A stretch of 64,000 bases of DNA from assembly GCF_014650915.1 (NCBI RefSeq), contig NZ_BMVW01000015.1:62001-126000 (forward strand). Direction: 5' to 3'. Origin of the DNA: Streptomyces poonensis (lineage in GTDB: Bacteria > Actinomycetota > Actinomycetes > Streptomycetales > Streptomycetaceae). Shown here piece by piece: positions 63,101 through 64,000 of the stretch (position 1 is the first letter of the stretch; each line of letters starts with the position of its first letter). A program made the translations under genes and the position numbers. The notes beneath the pieces were generated by a model. It worked only from the letters and a program-made list of their open reading frames with translations. It did not search any database and was not told the origin of the DNA.

Positions 63101-64000
63101 GGTGACGAGCTCCTCGCGGATGGCGTCCAGCGGCGGGTTGGTGACCTGCGCGAAGAGCTGGGTGAAGTAGTCGAAGAGCAGCCGCGGGCGCTCGGACAGG
63201 GCCGCGATCGGCGAGTCCGTGCCCATGGAGCCGATCGGCTCGGCGCCGGCCTTGGCCATCGGCGCGAGGATGATGCGGAGCTCTTCCTCGGTGTAGCCGA
63301 AGGTCTGCTGGCGGCGGGTGACCGAGGCGTGGGTGTGCACGATGTGCTCGCGCTCGGGCAGGTCGGAGAGCTCGATCTCGCCGGCTTCCAGCCACTCCTG
63401 GTAGGGCTGCTCGGCGGCGAGCTGCGCCTTGATCTCGTCGTCCTCGATGATGCGGTGCTCGGCGGTGTCGACGAGGAACATCTTGCCCGGCTGCAGGCGG
63501 CCCTTGCGGACGACCTTGGCGGGGTCGATGTCGAGGACGCCGACCTCGGAGCCGAGGACGACGAGGCCGTCGTCGGTGACCCAGTAGCGGCCGGGGCGCA
63601 GGCCGTTGCGGTCGAGCACGGCGCCGACCTGGGTGCCGTCGGTGAAGGTGACACAGGCCGGGCCGTCCCAGGGCTCCATCATCGTGGAGTGGAACTGGTA
63701 GAAGGCGCGCCGGGCCGGGTCCATGGAGTCGTGGTTCTCCCACGCCTCCGGGATCATCATCAGCACGGAGTGCGGCAGCGAGCGGCCGCCGAGGTGGAGC
63801 AGCTCCAGGACCTCGTCGAAGGAGGCGGAGTCGGAGGCGTCCGGGGTACAGACCGGGAAGATGCGGTCCAGGTTCTCCTGCGTACCGAAGAGGTCCGAGG
63901 CGAGCTGGGACTCACGGGCGCGCATCCAGTTGCGGTTGCCCTTGACCGTGTTGATCTCGCCGTTGTGGGCGACGAAGCGGTACGGGTGGGCGAGCGGCCA
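60128..64000 (-). CDS. gltB: Glutamate synthase large subunit (5' end beyond the window)
   Basis: At least 1,290 residues are present; the frame stays open to base 64000, where FVAHNGEINTVKGNRNW of the N-terminal amidotransferase domain is readable, so the start lies outside. Further in are the end of the GATase domain, the central domain, and the FMN-binding synthase domain (MSYGSISREAHETLAIAMNQ, HVKLVSEVGVGTVAAGVSKA, ISGHDGGTGASPLTSLKHAG). The 3Fe-4S cluster site CVMMRVCHLDTC follows, then the C-terminal GXGXG beta-helix with GAVEALDDTDKQ near the end. It transfers glutamine amide nitrogen to 2-oxoglutarate with electrons from GltD. Confidence 0.96.
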   Translation of the reverse strand, partial: WPLAHPYRFVAHNGEINTVKGNRNWMRARESQLASDLFGTQENLDRIFPVCTPDASDSASFDEVLELLHLGGRSLPHSVLMMIPEAWENHDSMDPARRAFYQFHSTMMEPWDGPACVTFTDGTQVGAVLDRNGLRPGRYWVTDDGLVVLGSEVGVLDIDPAKVVRKGRLQPGKMFLVDTAEHRIIEDDEIKAQLAAEQPYQEWLEAGEIELSDLPEREHIVHTHASVTRRQQTFGYTEEELRIILAPMAKAGAEPIGSMGTDSPIAALSERPRLLFDYFTQLFAQVTNPPLDAIREELVTSLRSSLGPQGNLLEPTAASCRSVTLPFPVIDNDELAKLIHINADGDMPGMKAATLSGLYRVSGGGDALAARIDEICAEADAAIDNGARLIVLSDRHSDAEHAPIPSLLLTAAVHHHLIRTKQRTHVGLLVEAGDVREVHHVALLIGFGAAAVNPYLAMESVEDLVRAGTFLSDIEPEQAIRNLIYALGKGVLKVMSKMGISTVASYRGAQVFEAVGLDETFVEKYFNGTTSKIGGVGIDVIAQEVAARHAKAYPASGIAPAHRALEIGGEYQWRREGEPHLFDPETVFRLQHSTRSGRYDIFKQYTDRVNEQSERLMTLRGLFGFKAGVDGRQPISIDEVEPVSEIVKRFSTGAMSYGSISREAHETLAIAMNQLGGKSNTGEGGEDPERLYDPARRSSIKQVASGRFGVTSEYLVNADDIQIKMAQGAKPGEGGQLPGHKVYPWVAKTRHSTPGVGLISPPPHHDIYSIEDLAQLIHDLKNANPQARIHVKLVSEVGVGTVAAGVSKAHADVVLISGHDGGTGASPLTSLKHAGGPWELGLAETQQTLLLNGLRDRIVVQTDGQLKTGRDVVIAALLGAEEFGFATAPLVVSGCVMMRVCHLDTCPVGIATQNPVLRERFSGKAEYVVNFFQFIAEEVREILAELGFRSIEEAVGHAEALDVTRAVNHWKAQGLDLEPLFHVPDLPEGAVRHQIVTQDHGLEKALDNELIKLAADALAATAAEDAQPVRAQVAIRNINRTVGTMLGHEVTKKFGGAGLPDDTIDITFTGSAGQSFGAFLPRGVTLRLEGDANDYVGKGLSGGRVIVRPDRGADHLAEYSTIAGNTIAYGATGGELFLRGRTGERFCVRNSGALVVSEGVGDHGCEYMTGGHAVVLGETGRNFAAGMSGGIAYVIDLNRDNVNVGNVGAVEALDDTDKQWLHDVVRRHQEETGSTVAGKLLAEWDTAVNRFSKIIPSTYKAVLAAKDAAERAGLSETEITEKMMEAATNG

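Overview
This window looks like core chromosome of a Streptomyces species. It has very high GC with GC-rich third codon positions, frequent GTG starts, Shine-Dalgarno boxes of the GGAGG type, and families typical of the genus (DUF6343, PAC2, class F sortase, QcrB, SIMPL, SMI1/KNR4 proteins, Tat-exported nucleotidase). Housekeeping anchors are rpsA, coaE, polA, hrpB, a liv-type ABC transporter operon, pyk, pepN and gltBD. No insertion sequence, prophage, CRISPR array or origin was seen.

Region 1 (1-9.6 kb) is accessory in character: an endonuclease Q homologue, a relic of an Mrr-type restriction gene, a TetR regulator with a perfect 19-bp dyad in front of a DUF308/HdeD-like membrane protein, a membrane-anchored expansin-like protein, a large STAND ATPase without its usual C-terminal HTH, two consecutive SMI1/KNR4 genes, a nucleotidyltransferase and a Rid-family protein. 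Region 2 (9.6-24.5 kb) is mainly conserved: proline iminopeptidase, family-5 uracil-DNA glycosylase, an S4 RNA-binding protein, an acyltransferase-like protein, TPR protein, coaE, PAC2 protein, rpsA with a clear promoter and terminator, a methyltransferase, hrpB, a secreted lytic transglycosylase and a DUF4184 membrane protein.

Region 3 (24.7-38.8 kb) has polA, an FdhF/YdeP molybdopterin oxidoreductase with a hotdog thioesterase behind it, two overlapping genes with a 24-bp tandem repeat, the five-gene livJHMGF operon, and an ANTAR response regulator convergent with it. Region 4 (38.8-46 kb) holds the most unusual locus: a structurally odd class-I tRNA with a leucine (CAA) anticodon and its own terminator, followed at once by a free-standing LAGLIDADG protein with an HTH and a zinc-knuckle-like motif. 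Next comes a leftward set in transcription order pyk, then OmpR-type regulator, histidine kinase, a C-terminally anchored surface protein and a class F sortase. A SIMPL protein follows.

Region 5 (46-64 kb) contains a Tat-exported 5'-nucleotidase, an orphan lysine/ornithine N-hydroxylase, aminopeptidase N, a receiver-only regulator, chorismate mutase, an acetyltransferase, a HExxH metallopeptidase-like protein with a zinc ribbon, an ankyrin-repeat protein, an orphan cytochrome b (QcrB), a VWA protein, and gltD with gltB, which runs off the right edge. All calls were made by reading the sequence; no database search was run.
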